A stretch of 64,000 nucleotides of DNA. Source: Caulobacteraceae bacterium (GTDB lineage: Bacteria; Pseudomonadota; Alphaproteobacteria; Caulobacterales; Caulobacteraceae). The stretch spans positions 1 through 64,000 of the forward strand of contig JAIBAU010000001.1 of assembly GCA_019695035.1 (NCBI GenBank), in the 5' to 3' direction. The position numbers and the translations under genes are program-made. Of this stretch, positions 32,280 to 42,775 are shown in pieces. The notes beneath the pieces are model-generated. The model saw only the letters and a list, made by a program, of their open reading frames with translations, was not told where the DNA came from and made no database searches. How positions within the stretch are numbered: the stretch's first letter is position 1; the number at the start of each line of letters is the position of its first letter.

Positions 32280-34928
32280 ATGTCCACGCTCAACCAAGTC
32301 CGCACCGGCTTCCTCGACTACTTCGGCAAGAATGGCCACGAGATCGTGCCTTCGGCTCCGCTGGTGCCGCAGAACGACCCGACCCTGCTGTTCGTCAACG
32401 CCGGTATGGTGCCGTTCAAGAACGTGTTCACGGGCCAGGAGACCCGCGCCATCCCGCGCGCGACCTCCTCGCAGAAGTGCGTCCGCGCGGGCGGCAAGCA
32501 CAACGACCTGGACAACGTCGGCTATACCGCGCGCCACCACACCTTCTTCGAGATGCTCGGCAACTTCTCGTTCGGCGACTACTTCAAGGAGCGCGCGATC
32601 GAGCTGGCCTGGAACCTGGTCACCAAGGAATTCGGCATTCCCGTCGATCGCCTGATGACTACCGTCTACATCGACGACGACGAGGCTTTCGACCTCTGGA
32701 AGAAGATCGCGGGGCTGCCGGACTCGAAGATCGTCCGCATCGCGGGCAGCGATAACTTCTGGTCGATGGGCGACACGGGCCCCTGTGGCCCCTGCACGGA
32801 GATCTTCTACGACCACGGCGACAAGGTCGCGGGCGGTCCTCCCGGCAGCGATGACGCCGACGGCGACCGCTGGGTCGAAATCTGGAACCTGGTGTTCATG
32901 CAGTTCGAGCAGCAGGCCGACGGCTCGCGCATCAACCTGCCGAAGCCTTCAATCGACACCGGCGCGGGTCTCGAGCGCGTGGGCGCGGTGATGCAGGGCG
33001 TGACCTCCAACTATGATACCGACCTGTTCCGCTCGCTAATCGAGGCGTCGGTCGAGCTGACCGGCGTGGCGGCCGAGGGCGACAACGCCCCGAGCCACCG
33101 CGTCATCGCCGACCACCTGCGCTCCTCCAGCTTCCTGCTGGCCGACGGCGTAACCCCCTCGAACGAGGGCCGGGGCTATGTGCTGCGCCGGATCATGCGT
33201 CGCGCCATGCGCCACGCCTACCTGCTAGGCGCCAAGGAGCCGCTGATGCACCGGCTGGTGCCGGCGCTGACCGCCCAGATGGGCGACGCCTATCCCGAAC
33301 TGAAGCGCGCCCAGGCTTCCATCATCGACAACCTGCGCCAGGAAGAGGAGCGTTTCCGCGCCACCCTGGGCCGCGGCATGAGCCTGTTCGAGGACGCGGC
33401 AAAGGATCTGCCCGAGGGCGGCGCCATCCCGGGCGACACGGCCTTCACCCTCTACGACACCTATGGCTTCCCGCTGGACCTGACGCAGGATGAGGCCCGC
33501 CGCCGCGGCCTGACCGTCGACGTCGAGGGTTACGACGCGGCCATGGCGCGGCAGAAGGAGATGGGCAAGGCCAACTGGAAGGGTTCGGGCCAGGCGGCGA
33601 CGGCCGGCGAATGGCTGAAGCTCCGCGATCGTCTCGGCCAGACCCGGTTCACCGGCTACGACTCCGTCGACGGCGACGGCGACGTGCTGGCGCTAATGGT
33701 CGACGGGCAGGTCGCGGACCGCGCCGAGGCCGGTCAGACTGTCGAACTGCTGGCGGATCGCACCCCCTTCTACGCCGAGAGCGGCGGCCAGGCCGGCGAC
33801 ACCGGCGAGGTCGAGTGGTCCGGCGGCAGGGGCCGGGTGGTCGACACCCTGAAACAGGCCGGCGATCTGCATGTCCACCGCGTTGAGATCACGAGCGGCG
33901 CGCTGAAGATCGGGAACACGGTCCGCTTCAGCGTCGACGCGGGGCGTCGGCTCGCGACCCGCGCCAACCACTCCGCCACCCATCTGCTGCACGCCGCCCT
34001 GCGCAATGTGTTGGGCGAGCACGTCGCTCAGAAGGGTCAGATGGTGGACGGCGAGCGCATCCGTTTCGACTTCAGCCATGGCCAGCCGGTGACGCAGGAG
34101 CAGATCGCCCGTATCGAGGACGAGGTGAACGCCGTCGTCCGCCAGAACCTGCCGGCGGAGATCAGAACCATGGCTCCCCAGCAGGCCATCGAGGCCGGGG
34201 CCATGGCGCTGTTTGGCGAAAAGTATGGCGACGAGGTGCGCGTGCTCACGCTCGGCCAGGCGCTGGACGGCGGCGGCAAGGCCTATTCGGTCGAGCTTTG
34301 CGGCGGCACCCACGTGACGCGAACCGGCGATATCGCCCTGTTCAAGATTGTTTCCGAGGGCGGCATCGCCGCCGGGATCCGCCGTATCGAAGCGCTCACC
34401 GGCGAGGCCGCCCGCCAGTACCTGCTGGAGCGCGATCGCCTCGCCCGTGAGCTGGCTGACCGCTTCAAGGTCCAGCCGGCCGAGGTTCTGGCGCGCATCG
34501 ACGCCCTGGCCAACGAACGCAAGGCGCTGGAGAAGCAGCTGGCGGACGCCAAGCGCCAACTCGCCCTCGGCGGCGGTGCCGGCGGCGCGGCCGCCGGCCC
34601 GGAGGACGTGGGCGGGGTCAAGTTCATCGGCCGGGTCCTCGAAGGTGTCGACGGCAAGGGCCTGCGCCCGGTCACCGAGGACTTCCGCAAGCAGGTCGGC
34701 TCGGGCGTTGTCGCCCTGGTCGGAGTCACTGATGGCAAGGCGGCCGTGACGGTCGCCGTCACGCCGGATCTGGTCGGCCGCTTCAGCGCGGCCGAACTGG
34801 CGCGGGCGGCGGTGCTCGCCATGGGCGGCCAGGGGGCCGGGGGGAAACCCGACTTCGCGCAGGGCGGCGCGCCCGATGGATCGATGGCGCAGGCGGGCGT
34901 CGACGCGGTGAGGGCGGCGCTGGCCTAG
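32280..34928 (+). CDS. alaS: Alanyl-tRNA synthetase
   Basis: 882 aa from ATG 32280 ([20 protein letters not shown]). Catalytic class II core with [15 protein letters not shown] and [15 protein letters not shown]; editing domain with the zinc motifs [12 protein letters not shown] and [16 protein letters not shown]-terminal oligomerisation domain with the Gly-rich [15 protein letters not shown]. It charges tRNA-Ala and clears mischarged Ser/Gly. Length and motifs are complete. The channel-like gene follows one base after its stop. Confidence 0.97.
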   Translation: MSTLNQVRTGFLDYFGKNGHEIVPSAPLVPQNDPTLLFVNAGMVPFKNVFTGQETRAIPRATSSQKCVRAGGKHNDLDNVGYTARHHTFFEMLGNFSFGDYFKERAIELAWNLVTKEFGIPVDRLMTTVYIDDDEAFDLWKKIAGLPDSKIVRIAGSDNFWSMGDTGPCGPCTEIFYDHGDKVAGGPPGSDDADGDRWVEIWNLVFMQFEQQADGSRINLPKPSIDTGAGLERVGAVMQGVTSNYDTDLFRSLIEASVELTGVAAEGDNAPSHRVIADHLRSSSFLLADGVTPSNEGRGYVLRRIMRRAMRHAYLLGAKEPLMHRLVPALTAQMGDAYPELKRAQASIIDNLRQEEERFRATLGRGMSLFEDAAKDLPEGGAIPGDTAFTLYDTYGFPLDLTQDEARRRGLTVDVEGYDAAMARQKEMGKANWKGSGQAATAGEWLKLRDRLGQTRFTGYDSVDGDGDVLALMVDGQVADRAEAGQTVELLADRTPFYAESGGQAGDTGEVEWSGGRGRVVDTLKQAGDLHVHRVEITSGALKIGNTVRFSVDAGRRLATRANHSATHLLHAALRNVLGEHVAQKGQMVDGERIRFDFSHGQPVTQEQIARIEDEVNAVVRQNLPAEIRTMAPQQAIEAGAMALFGEKYGDEVRVLTLGQALDGGGKAYSVELCGGTHVTRTGDIALFKIVSEGGIAAGIRRIEALTGEAARQYLLERDRLARELADRFKVQPAEVLARIDALANERKALEKQLADAKRQLALGGGAGGAAAGPEDVGGVKFIGRVLEGVDGKGLRPVTEDFRKQVGSGVVALVGVTDGKAAVTVAVTPDLVGRFSAAELARAAVLAMGGQGAGGKPDFAQGGAPDGSMAQAGVDAVRAALA

Positions 34929-34929
34929 G

Positions 34930-35349
34930 ATGTTCCGGGAACTGGCCCTCAGCACCCTGATGGTGCTCGCGACCGTGTCGATCCACGGTCTGGGCCTGCA
35001 TTTCCTTCGTGGAGGCATCGATGAACTGGCGCGGCGGCGGCCCCACGGGGCGCTGCACTTCTCGCGCAAGGGCCTGATGGTGGCGGGCCTCGTGGTCGGG
35101 TTCTACGCCCTTCACGGGCTCGAGATCTGGCTCTACGCCGTGGTCTACCTGGCCATCGGAGCGGTGGAGAGCCTGCGGGAAGGCGTCTACTTCTCGACCA
35201 TCACCTACGGCGCGATCGGTTACTCCGACATCCACATTGCGCCGGACTGGAAGCTCGTGGGCGCCATCGAGGGCATCAACGGCGTCCTGCTGCTGGGCTG
35301 GTCGACAGCCTTCTTCGTCACCACCATGGTGCGCATCCGCCGCTGGTAG
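34930..35349 (+). CDS. Ion-channel-like membrane protein with atypical filter
   Basis: 139 aa. Membrane helices around 5-25, 48-80 and 108-132; between the last two lies a pore-loop-like segment STITYGAIGYSD (about 89-100). In potassium channels the corresponding filter is TVGYG; here it reads AIGYS, so selectivity is doubtful. It starts one base after alaS, with no visible promoter of its own, and is presumably co-transcribed. Best described as a two-pore-channel-family (Ion_trans_2) homologue. Confidence 0.7.
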   Translation: MFRELALSTLMVLATVSIHGLGLHFLRGGIDELARRRPHGALHFSRKGLMVAGLVVGFYALHGLEIWLYAVVYLAIGAVESLREGVYFSTITYGAIGYSDIHIAPDWKLVGAIEGINGVLLLGWSTAFFVTTMVRIRRW

Positions 35350-35354
35350 CCGGC

Positions 35355-35930
35355 TCAGGCCGCCGCTCGCCCCGCGATCGCCTGCACCGCCTCGGCCGTC
35401 CGCATCACCTGGCAGAACTCCGCGCCGAGCGTCGCCACGTGGGCGGCGTGCACATCCTCCGCGCGAAGGGTCCCTCCACGCGGGTCGGGCAGGTCGAAGC
35501 AGTCGCAGGCGTCTTCCACCAGCGTCACCTGCCAGCCCAGGTTCGAGGCCACCCGCGAGGAGGTCGAAACGCACATGTCGGTCGAGATCCCGAACAGCAC
35601 GAGCCGGGACGCCCCCATCCGGCGGAGCCGCAGGTCGAGGTCGGTGCCGATGAAGGCTGCGTTCACCGACTTGGAGACCAGCGGCTCGCCTTCGCGTGGC
35701 TCGAACCCCGGGCGCAGCGCATTTCCGGGTGCGCCGAGCGCCAGCGTCGACCCCGGCTCCACCGAGTCGTGGCGGACGTGGATGATCGGGGCTCCCGCCC
35801 GCCGCCAGGCCGCCAGCAGGGCCTGGCCGTTTTCGTCCACGGCGGGATTCCAGCGCCGGGGCCAGGGCGGCGCGTCGAACGCCCGCTGCATGTCGATCGG
35901 AATGAGGACCGTGCTGGAGGGATCGAACAT
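35355..35930 (-). CDS. Cysteine hydrolase, isochorismatase family
   Basis: 191 aa from ATG 35930, behind a GGAG ribosome site. The Asp-Lys-Cys triad is visible: VLIPIDMQRAF (Asp near 13), LVSKSVNAAF (Lys), and GISTDMCVSTSSRVA (Cys). Family enzymes hydrolyse nicotinamide, isochorismate, or carbamoyl groups; the substrate is not identifiable. Converges with the channel gene (5-bp gap). Confidence 0.85.
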   Translation of the reverse strand: MFDPSSTVLIPIDMQRAFDAPPWPRRWNPAVDENGQALLAAWRRAGAPIIHVRHDSVEPGSTLALGAPGNALRPGFEPREGEPLVSKSVNAAFIGTDLDLRLRRMGASRLVLFGISTDMCVSTSSRVASNLGWQVTLVEDACDCFDLPDPRGGTLRAEDVHAAHVATLGAEFCQVMRTAEAVQAIAGRAAA

Positions 35931-36045
35931 GGGAGACTCCGGGGGACCCACGAGGAGATAGGCCGCCGGGATGCGAGAGCCAAGCCTTGGGGCGCGCCGC
36001 GCCGTTCGCCTGGCCCTATCGTCGCGCGGCGGCTCAGCGGAAGGC

Positions 36046-36630
36046 TCAGCGTCCCGCAGGGGATCCCGGGGCGGGCCGAGGCACTACGGTGCCGTCATTG
36101 GCCGGCGGCAGGCCGATGTGGCTCAATTTCCAGCTCACGCCCTTGCGGGTGAAGGTGAAGGTCGTCTCGCCCTGTTCGTCATCCGTCACTGTCAGGCGGG
36201 CCAGGTTGGGTCCCCAGTAGCTGTAGGCCGGATAGGGACGGGCCAGCACGCGGTGCTCGCCCGGGTCCTCGGCGGGGGAGGGGGTCCGGCGCGCGTCCCG
36301 GCCGTCGCCCATGGTCAGGGCCGCCAGGGCCTGCGGCGTCAGGTAGACGTCTGCGGTGGGTGACGGCTGCATGGGCTCGAGTGAGCGCCGGAGGGCGCCG
36401 ATCGGGTCCTCCCAGACATTGGGAGGCGGGCCTGCCGGGTGCCCCGGATCGATTTGCTCGCGCAGTGCGGCCTTCACCTTCGGATAGTCCACGAGGTCCG
36501 CCAGGGCGGCCGCGTCGCTGGACTGCGCCGCCGAACGAAGCGCGAAGAAGGCGTAGTAGGGCGCGAAGCCGAACCAGATGATGACGAGGCCGATGACGGC
36601 CCCAACGATCTTGGACAGGGCGTTGCCCAT
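36046..36630 (-). CDS. DUF2939-type membrane-anchored protein
   Basis: 194 aa from ATG 36630, which has GGAGG ten bases upstream. An N-terminal membrane helix (about 7-28) is followed by the DUF2939 pattern YYAFFALRSAAQSSDAAALADLVDYPKVKAALREQI and a C-terminal beta-rich domain (LTVTDDEQGETTFTFTRKGVSWKLSHI). Function unknown. It is downstream of icd on the same strand but separated by a strong terminator. Confidence 0.75.
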   Translation of the reverse strand: MGNALSKIVGAVIGLVIIWFGFAPYYAFFALRSAAQSSDAAALADLVDYPKVKAALREQIDPGHPAGPPPNVWEDPIGALRRSLEPMQPSPTADVYLTPQALAALTMGDGRDARRTPSPAEDPGEHRVLARPYPAYSYWGPNLARLTVTDDEQGETTFTFTRKGVSWKLSHIGLPPANDGTVVPRPAPGSPAGR

Positions 36631-36705
36631 GCAATCCTCCGAGCGCCGCTCAGTCGCCAGACCTTGGCACGGCTCGCCGGTCACGGGAACCGGGTTCGCC
36701 TGGCC

Positions 36706-36738
36706 AAAGAAAAAGGCCCCGCCGTCGCCGACGGGGCC
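36706..36738 (-). terminator. Rho-independent terminator of icd
   Basis: On the minus strand a 10-bp stem GGCCCCG-TCG / CGG-CGGGGCC closes a GCGA tetraloop (36715-36738) and is followed by TTTTTCTTT (complement of 36706-36714). It lies about 20 bp past the icd stop. Confidence 0.85.
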
Positions 36739-36759
36739 CTTCATGCAATCCGACCGACG

Positions 36760-37971
36760 TCAGGCCATGGCCTTGGTCAGGTTTTCGGAGACCTTGTCGA
36801 GGAAGCCCTCGGTGGTCAGCCAGGCCTGCTGATCGCCGACCAGCAGGGCGAGGTCCTTGGTCATGAAGCCGCTCTCGACGGTGGCTACGGTGACCTGCTC
36901 GAGCGTGTCCGCGAACCGCGCCAAATCGGCGTTGCCGTCCAGCTTGGCGCGATGCTTCAGGCCGCGCGTCCAAGCGTAGATCGAGGCGATCGAGTTGGTC
37001 GAGGTGGGTTCGCCGCGCTGGTGTTGACGATAGTGTCGGGTGACAGTCCCGTGTGCGGCTTCGGACTCGACGATCTTGCCGTCGGGCGTCATCAGCACCG
37101 AGGTCATCAGGCCCAGGGAGCCGAAGCCCTGAGCCACCACGTCGGACTGCACGTCGCCGTCGTAGTTCTTGCAGGCCCAGACGAAGCCGCCCGACCATTT
37201 GATGGCGGCGGCGACCATGTCGTCGATCAGCCGGTGTTCATAGGTCAGGCCGCGCTCCTTGAATTGGGCGGCGTAGTCCTTGTCGAACACCTCCTGGAAG
37301 ATGTCCTTGAAGCGCCCGTCATAGGCCTTGAGGATGGTGTTCTTGGTCGACAGGTAGACCGGGTAGTTCCGCTGCAGCCCGAACGAGAAGCTGGCGTGTG
37401 CGAACTCGGTGATGGAGTCGTCGAGGTTGTACATGCCCATGGCGACGCCCGCCGAAGGGAACTCGAACACCTCGTGCTCGATCGCCTGACCGTCGGCGCC
37501 TTCGAACTTGATGGTCAGCTTGCCGGGGCCGGGAATGCGGAAGTCGGTGGCCTTGTACTGATCGGCGAAGGCGTGGCGGCCGACCACGATGGGCTGGGTC
37601 CACCCGGGCACCAGACGGGGAACGTTCGAGCAGATGATCGGCTCCCGGAACACGACCCCGCCGAGGATGTTGCGGATCGTGCCGTTGGGCGACTTCCACA
37701 TCTTCTTGAGATTGAATTCCTTCACCCGGGCCTCGTCCGGGGTGATCGTGGCGCACTTCACGCCGACGCCGTGCTTCTGGATGGCCTTGGCCGCATCGAC
37801 GGTGACCTGGTCGTCGGTAGCGTCGCGGTTCTCGATCGACAGGTCGTAGTAGTCGAGTTCGAGATCGAGGTACGGGAAGATCAGCTTGTCCTTGATGAGC
37901 TTCCAGATGATGCGGGTCATCTCGTCGCCGTCGATGTCGACGACGGGGTTGGCGACTTTGATCTTGGCCAT
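36760..37971 (-). CDS. icd: NADP-dependent isocitrate dehydrogenase
   Basis: 403 aa, the length of eukaryote-type/alphaproteobacterial dimeric IDH. Converts isocitrate to 2-oxoglutarate in the TCA cycle, making NADPH. Features: [52 protein letters not shown] with the substrate Ser/Asn loop, [28 protein letters not shown] with catalytic Asp residues, and [34 protein letters not shown]. Single gene with a strong terminator. Confidence 0.96.
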   Translation of the reverse strand: MAKIKVANPVVDIDGDEMTRIIWKLIKDKLIFPYLDLELDYYDLSIENRDATDDQVTVDAAKAIQKHGVGVKCATITPDEARVKEFNLKKMWKSPNGTIRNILGGVVFREPIICSNVPRLVPGWTQPIVVGRHAFADQYKATDFRIPGPGKLTIKFEGADGQAIEHEVFEFPSAGVAMGMYNLDDSITEFAHASFSFGLQRNYPVYLSTKNTILKAYDGRFKDIFQEVFDKDYAAQFKERGLTYEHRLIDDMVAAAIKWSGGFVWACKNYDGDVQSDVVAQGFGSLGLMTSVLMTPDGKIVESEAAHGTVTRHYRQHQRGEPTSTNSIASIYAWTRGLKHRAKLDGNADLARFADTLEQVTVATVESGFMTKDLALLVGDQQAWLTTEGFLDKVSENLTKAMA

Positions 37972-38132
37972 ATCGGGGTCTTGCTTCCTGAGTGCGAGAG
38001 CGCGGCGCGGGGGCGCACAGGGCCATCCGGCGCGCGGGTGGCAGGGCTATAAACCCTTCCACGGGGGTCGCAAAGGGCCGCCGCTATACTGCTCAGCTAG
38101 ACAATGCGAATGGCCTGCCGCAGAGCGGGCTG

Positions 38133-39644
38133 ATGAGCTTCTCAGCCTTACTGGAGTTCCTGAAAGGCAACTCGCTGGGCCGATCCATCGTCGTCCTGCT
38201 GGGGGTGGCGTTCTTCGCCCTGCTGGCGACGAACATCGGCACCTACGCGATGATCAGCGCGACGCGAAACGATACGGCCTGGGTGGAACACACCTATCAG
38301 GTCCGGCGCCTCATCATGGGCCTGTCCAACGCCAGCCTGGAGGCCGAAAGCGCCGGTCGCGGCTACGTCATCACCGGCCGGCAGACCTTTCTCGACGAGC
38401 GTTCGGGCGCGATTGGGCGGGCGGAAATACTGATCGATGCGCTGGACAAGCAGACCCGCGACAATGCTGACCAGCAACGGCGGCTCCACCTGCTGAGGGC
38501 GCTCTTCAAGGCCCGCTTCGAGGCGCAGGACGAGGTCATTGAGGCCCGCCGGCGAGGCGACGAAGCGGCGGTCGGACGGCTGATGCGCGCCGGACGTACA
38601 ACCGGACTATCGATCGAACTCAGGCGACTCCTGTCCGAGATCGACCGCAGCGAGGAGCGCCTGCTGCGCGACCGGCAGGAGCAGACCCGACGGTCGGCGG
38701 GGGTCAGCGCGCTCGTGAACACGGTAGGCGGTCTGTTGATCCTCGTGGCGGCGGCGACGTCCATCCTGCTGTTCCGGCGCTCCCTGCGTGCGGTCCAGGC
38801 CTCCCGCGACGAGGTCGAACGCCTGAACACCGGGCTCGAACAGACGGTCCGCGACCGGACCGACGACCTCGTGCGCGCCAACGCCGAAATCCAGCGGTTC
38901 GCCTACATCGTCAGCCATGACCTACGCGCGCCTCTGGTGAACGTCATGGGCTACACCAGTGAACTCCAGGCCGCCGGACAGGCGTTGGAGCGCCAGATCG
39001 AAGCCATCGAGGCCGGCGCGCCGGCGCTGGCCGACGCCGAGGCCGTGCAAGCCATTCGCGAGGATGTCCCCGAGGCCATCGGTTTCATCCGCGCCTCCAC
39101 GGCCAAGATGGACAGCCTGATCAACGCCATCCTGCGGCTGTCGCGGGAGGGCCGGCGCAATCTGAGCGTCGAGAAGATCGACATGAACCAGGCCGTCGCG
39201 GCCATGACGGACGCCGTCAACCATCAGGTCCAGGAGGTTGGGGCGGTCATCAAGCTGGCGCCCCTACCCACGCTGGAGAGCGATCGGGTCGGCATCGAGC
39301 AGGTATTCGGCAATCTTGTCGACAACGCCATCAAGTACCTGGATCGCAGCCGCAAGGGCGAGATCTCCATCTGGGGGCGCGATCTGGGCAATGGCTACGT
39401 GGAATACGCCGTGTCCGACAACGGCCGCGGGATCGCGCCACGGGACCACGAACGCGTCTTCGAACTGTTCCGTCGCGCGGGAGTCCAGGACCGGGCCGGC
39501 GAGGGGCTCGGACTGGCCTTCGTCAAGAACACCGTGCTGCGCCTGGGCGGCTCTATCACGGTGGAATCCGAACTGGGCAAGGGCTCGACCTTTCGAGTCA
39601 GGTTGCCGAAACGGCTGATCGCCGAGCTGGGAGAAGCGGCATGA
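38133..39644 (+). CDS. CHASE3-domain sensor histidine kinase
   Basis: 503 aa from ATG 38133. Membrane helices at about 18-40 and 193-214 frame a periplasmic four-helix CHASE3-type domain (SLEAESAGRGYVITGR is typical). Then a coiled linker (220-250), HisKA with phospho-His 262 (FAYIVSHDLRAPLVNVMGY), and HATPase (N box VFGNLVDNAIKYLD, SDNGRGIAPRDHERVFELF, GEGLGLAFVKN). It overlaps the next gene (lone receiver) by 4 bp (ATGA). Its periplasmic input resembles that of the third kinase (41150-42526). The periplasmic ligand is unknown. Confidence 0.88.
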   Translation: MSFSALLEFLKGNSLGRSIVVLLGVAFFALLATNIGTYAMISATRNDTAWVEHTYQVRRLIMGLSNASLEAESAGRGYVITGRQTFLDERSGAIGRAEILIDALDKQTRDNADQQRRLHLLRALFKARFEAQDEVIEARRRGDEAAVGRLMRAGRTTGLSIELRRLLSEIDRSEERLLRDRQEQTRRSAGVSALVNTVGGLLILVAAATSILLFRRSLRAVQASRDEVERLNTGLEQTVRDRTDDLVRANAEIQRFAYIVSHDLRAPLVNVMGYTSELQAAGQALERQIEAIEAGAPALADAEAVQAIREDVPEAIGFIRASTAKMDSLINAILRLSREGRRNLSVEKIDMNQAVAAMTDAVNHQVQEVGAVIKLAPLPTLESDRVGIEQVFGNLVDNAIKYLDRSRKGEISIWGRDLGNGYVEYAVSDNGRGIAPRDHERVFELFRRAGVQDRAGEGLGLAFVKNTVLRLGGSITVESELGKGSTFRVRLPKRLIAELGEAA

Positions 39645-40066
39645 CTGAAGCAGTGACAATCGTCATGGTCGAGGACGACCACGGTCACGCCAAGCTGATC
39701 GAGAAGAACATCAGGCGGGCCAATATCAATAACGAGATCCGCCACTTCGCGGACGGCAACTCGGCGCTCGACTACATGTTCGAGGCAGAGGTTCGGGGGA
39801 ACGGTCCCCTGCTCGTACTGCTCGATCTCAACCTGCCCGACATGCAGGGCACCGATATCCTGCAGCGGCTGAAGGCCGATGAGACGCTCAAGCGCGCACC
39901 GGTGGTGGTGCTGACGACCACCGACGACAAGGTCGAGATCCAGCGCTGCTACGATCTGGGCTGCAGCGTCTACATCACCAAGCCGGTCGACTATGAGAAC
40001 TTCGCGGCCGCGATCCGGCAGCTGGGGCTATTCCTGTCCGTGATCAAGGCCCCGGAGCTCGAATAG
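39641..40066 (+). CDS. Single-domain response regulator (Rcp1-like)
   Basis: 141 aa receiver only. Acidic pocket EDD (11-13), phospho-Asp 62 (VLLDLNLPDMQG), Thr in VVVLTTTDD and Lys in YITKPVDYENF. No output domain, so it acts as a phosphate shuttle or by protein binding. Translationally coupled to the CHASE3 kinase upstream and followed with no gap by the receiver-kinase fusion. Confidence 0.88.
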   Translation: MTEAVTIVMVEDDHGHAKLIEKNIRRANINNEIRHFADGNSALDYMFEAEVRGNGPLLVLLDLNLPDMQGTDILQRLKADETLKRAPVVVLTTTDDKVEIQRCYDLGCSVYITKPVDYENFAAAIRQLGLFLSVIKAPELE

Positions 40067-41107
40067 ATGGAGGCCGCGCGCCAGCCGGTCCGGCTGCTCT
40101 ACATCGATGACGACCGAGCGCTCTGCCGGCTGGTCCAGAAGGACCTCGAACGGAATGGCTTCGAGGTGACCTGCATCCATTCCGCCGACGAGGGCCTCGC
40201 GGCGGCGCGGGCGGGGGGGTTCGACGTCGTGGCTCTCGATCACTTCATGCCGGCCCGGGAGGGGCTGGACGTTCTGCCCGAGCTGGCGGCCCTGCCGGAT
40301 GCGCCACCCGTGGTCTATGTCACTGGCGCGCAGGAAGGCCGTATCGCGGTGGCCGCGCTGCGGGCCGGCGCGGTGGACTACGTGATCAAGGATGTGGACG
40401 AGGGCTTCAATTCCCTCCTCCGGTCGGCGCTGGAAGCCGCGGTCGAACAGGGGGCGCTGCGAAGGGCCAAGGAGGCGGCGGAACAGGAGGTTCGCGCCGC
40501 CCGAGACCGCGCCGAGGCCCTCCTGCGCGAGGTCAACCACCGGGTCGGCAATTCGCTGCAACTGGTGTCCAGCCTGATTTCCCTGCAGTCCAAGCAGCTG
40601 ACCGACCCCGCCGCGCGGGACGCCCTGCGCGACGCCCAGGCTCGCATTGAAGCCGTGGCGCAGGTGCACCGGCGCCTGTACACCTCGGCCAAGGTCGAGG
40701 CGGTGGCCCTGGACGACTACCTGGCCGGATTGGTCGACGAGCTGCGCCAGACCTTCGCCGCTGAGAAGGGTAATGCCAGGATCGCCCTGTCGACCCAGCG
40801 GATCGAGGTCCCTACGGACCATGCGGTTTCACTCGGCGTCATTGTCGCCGAGCTGGTCACGAATGCGGTGAAGTACGCTTATCCGCAGGGCAGGAAAGGA
40901 GAAATTCGCGTCACCCTGGCTCCGGAGGGGGCGGCCGGCGCGTTGTTGATCGTGGAGGACGACGGCGTCGGCATGCCCGACGGTCCGCCGCAGGGCACCG
41001 GCCTGGGCGGCAAGATCCTCAGCGCCATGGCCTCCAGTCTGAAGACCCGCGTCGAGTTCGACGCCGCTCACAGAGGCGTGCGCGCCAAGCTCAGCTTCAG
41101 CCGCTAA
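40067..41107 (+). CDS. Receiver-HRXXN histidine kinase fusion
   Basis: 346 aa without membrane helices. Receiver (1-125; DDD at 14-16, phospho-Asp 58 in [10 protein letters not shown], Lys in YVIKDVD), a short coiled coil (128-150), then a HisKA_2-type domain with phospho-His 158 in [18 protein letters not shown] and a compact ATPase domain ([31 protein letters not shown]). HRXXN kinases of alphaproteobacteria commonly feed the PhyR general stress response; that target is inference here. The first codon follows directly on the stop of the lone receiver. Confidence 0.85.
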   Translation: MEAARQPVRLLYIDDDRALCRLVQKDLERNGFEVTCIHSADEGLAAARAGGFDVVALDHFMPAREGLDVLPELAALPDAPPVVYVTGAQEGRIAVAALRAGAVDYVIKDVDEGFNSLLRSALEAAVEQGALRRAKEAAEQEVRAARDRAEALLREVNHRVGNSLQLVSSLISLQSKQLTDPAARDALRDAQARIEAVAQVHRRLYTSAKVEAVALDDYLAGLVDELRQTFAAEKGNARIALSTQRIEVPTDHAVSLGVIVAELVTNAVKYAYPQGRKGEIRVTLAPEGAAGALLIVEDDGVGMPDGPPQGTGLGGKILSAMASSLKTRVEFDAAHRGVRAKLSFSR

Positions 41108-41149
41108 TGGGCCTTCCAGCCCAGGCTTCGCCGTCCTAAGACCGACGGC

Positions 41150-42526
41150 ATGACTCCACCGCAGTTCGAACGGCCGCTGCGTACGCCTGCCGGTCGCGCC
41201 GTGCTCGCCTTGCTGGTGCTGGCGTTCCTCGCCCTCTTGGGCACGAACGCCGTGACCTATCTGATGATCAACCGGGTCGCCGACACCAACGCCCAGATCG
41301 ACCGCATCTACGAGGTGCGCGGCGACGTGCGCGACCTGCTGGCCGCGGCCCTGGAGGCCGAGGCTGGACAGCGCGGCTTTCTCCTGACCGGTCGGGTTGC
41401 TTACCTCAGCGTTCACGACCAGGCGGTGGAGCGGACGCCGGCGTTGCTGGACGCGCTGGAGCGCCAGACCGCCTCGGATCCTGACCAGCAGAGGCGCATC
41501 GCGCAGCTTCGCCAGATGTTCGCCGAGCGGTTCGGCACCATTCGTCAGGCGCTTGATCTATACATCGCGCACAAGCCGACTGAGGCCCGCGCGTTTCTCG
41601 AGGAAGCCGATCAGCGAGGCATGACGGCGCGCATCCGCGTGATCCTGAACAAGCTGGAGAACGCAGAGTCCCAGAGGCTGCACCGCCGCACCGAGCGCCA
41701 GGCGCGGGAGGTGCAGCGGACGGTCTGGATAAACGGACTGGCCGGGACGCTCATCCTCGTCGCCGGTGCGGCCAGCCTGATCTTGATCCTGCGTTACCTG
41801 AGCGCACTGGAGGCCTCCCGGCAGGAACTCGACCGCGTCAACCGGGGCCTTGAGGAGACCGTCCTCGAGCGGACCGAGGACTTGCTGCGGGCCAATGACG
41901 AGATTGCGGTCGCCCGCGATCGCGCCGAAGCCCTGCTGCGTGAAGTGAACCACCGCGTCGGCAACTCCCTGCAACTGGTCTCCTCCATGATCTCTCTGCA
42001 GTCGAAGGCCCTGAAGGACCGCACGACCCGGGAGGCGCTGGGCGCCGCTCAGGCCCGCATTGAGGCCGTCGCCCAGGTCCACCGGCGGCTCTACACCTCA
42101 GCGCACGTCGGGGTGGTGGCTCTGGACGACTATCTGGAGGGGTTGATCGAGGAACTGCGGCAATCGTTGCCGTCTGGCTTCCACGACAAGATTGAGCTCA
42201 AGGCCGACCCGCTCGAGGCCGAGACCGACCAGGCAGTCTCGCTGGGCGTCATCGCCGCCGAGCTGATCACCAATGCGGTGAAGTATGCCTATGGCGGAAA
42301 GCCCGGACCGATCCGGGTGCGTCTTCTGGCCGACGGCGAGGGACACGCCGTTCTGATCGTGGAGGATGACGGGGTCGGCATGGACGGTGGTCCTCCCAAA
42401 GGCACGGGGCTGGGCGCCAAGATCCTCAAGTCGATGGCGACCAGCCTGGGTTCCCGGGTCGAATATGAGCGGCGTTCTCGGGGGGTTCGCGCCCTGCTGC
42501 GGATCGAATACGACGCCGACGCCTAG
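41150..42526 (+). CDS. CHASE3-HRXXN sensor kinase
   Basis: 458 aa. Membrane helices at about 16-40 and 194-216 frame a CHASE3-type domain (ALEAEAGQRGFLLTGRVAYL). The cytoplasmic part (from about 255) is a HisKA_2 module with phospho-His 268 ([19 protein letters not shown]) and ATPase ([40 protein letters not shown]). It looks like the input of the first kinase joined to the catalytic module of the receiver-kinase fusion, so the cluster has grown by duplication and module swapping. Confidence 0.87.
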   Translation: MTPPQFERPLRTPAGRAVLALLVLAFLALLGTNAVTYLMINRVADTNAQIDRIYEVRGDVRDLLAAALEAEAGQRGFLLTGRVAYLSVHDQAVERTPALLDALERQTASDPDQQRRIAQLRQMFAERFGTIRQALDLYIAHKPTEARAFLEEADQRGMTARIRVILNKLENAESQRLHRRTERQAREVQRTVWINGLAGTLILVAGAASLILILRYLSALEASRQELDRVNRGLEETVLERTEDLLRANDEIAVARDRAEALLREVNHRVGNSLQLVSSMISLQSKALKDRTTREALGAAQARIEAVAQVHRRLYTSAHVGVVALDDYLEGLIEELRQSLPSGFHDKIELKADPLEAETDQAVSLGVIAAELITNAVKYAYGGKPGPIRVRLLADGEGHAVLIVEDDGVGMDGGPPKGTGLGAKILKSMATSLGSRVEYERRSRGVRALLRIEYDADA

Positions 42527-42597
42527 CGCGGGCCAATCCGGCGATTGGAATAACAGGTGTCTCAATATTGAAGCGCGAATGTAGCGCGGTAATATGA

Positions 42598-42618
42598 ACA
42601 AGGTTCACTCAACCTTGT
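42598..42618. promoter_or_regulatory. Palindrome ACAAGGTT-N5-AACCTTGT in an AT-rich gap
   Basis: Perfect 8-bp arms around CACTC in the 249-bp gap between the kinase gene and the TonB receptor. This gap is much richer in A and T than anything else in the window. The palindrome could be a repressor operator for the receptor or a terminator for the kinase operon; no T run follows. Confidence 0.4.
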
Positions 42619-42775
42619 CGCAAATAAAGCCTGATGCGCGACAGCAGGTCGGCTATTTGGCCTCACAAAATCAGAAAGTTCTTATAAAACATCGGTTTGT
42701 CTTTGATCCCGACTGAACACCGCTGACAAACGCGGCTTCTGGAAAGACCTCCTGTTCAAGTTGGGGATTCAAATA

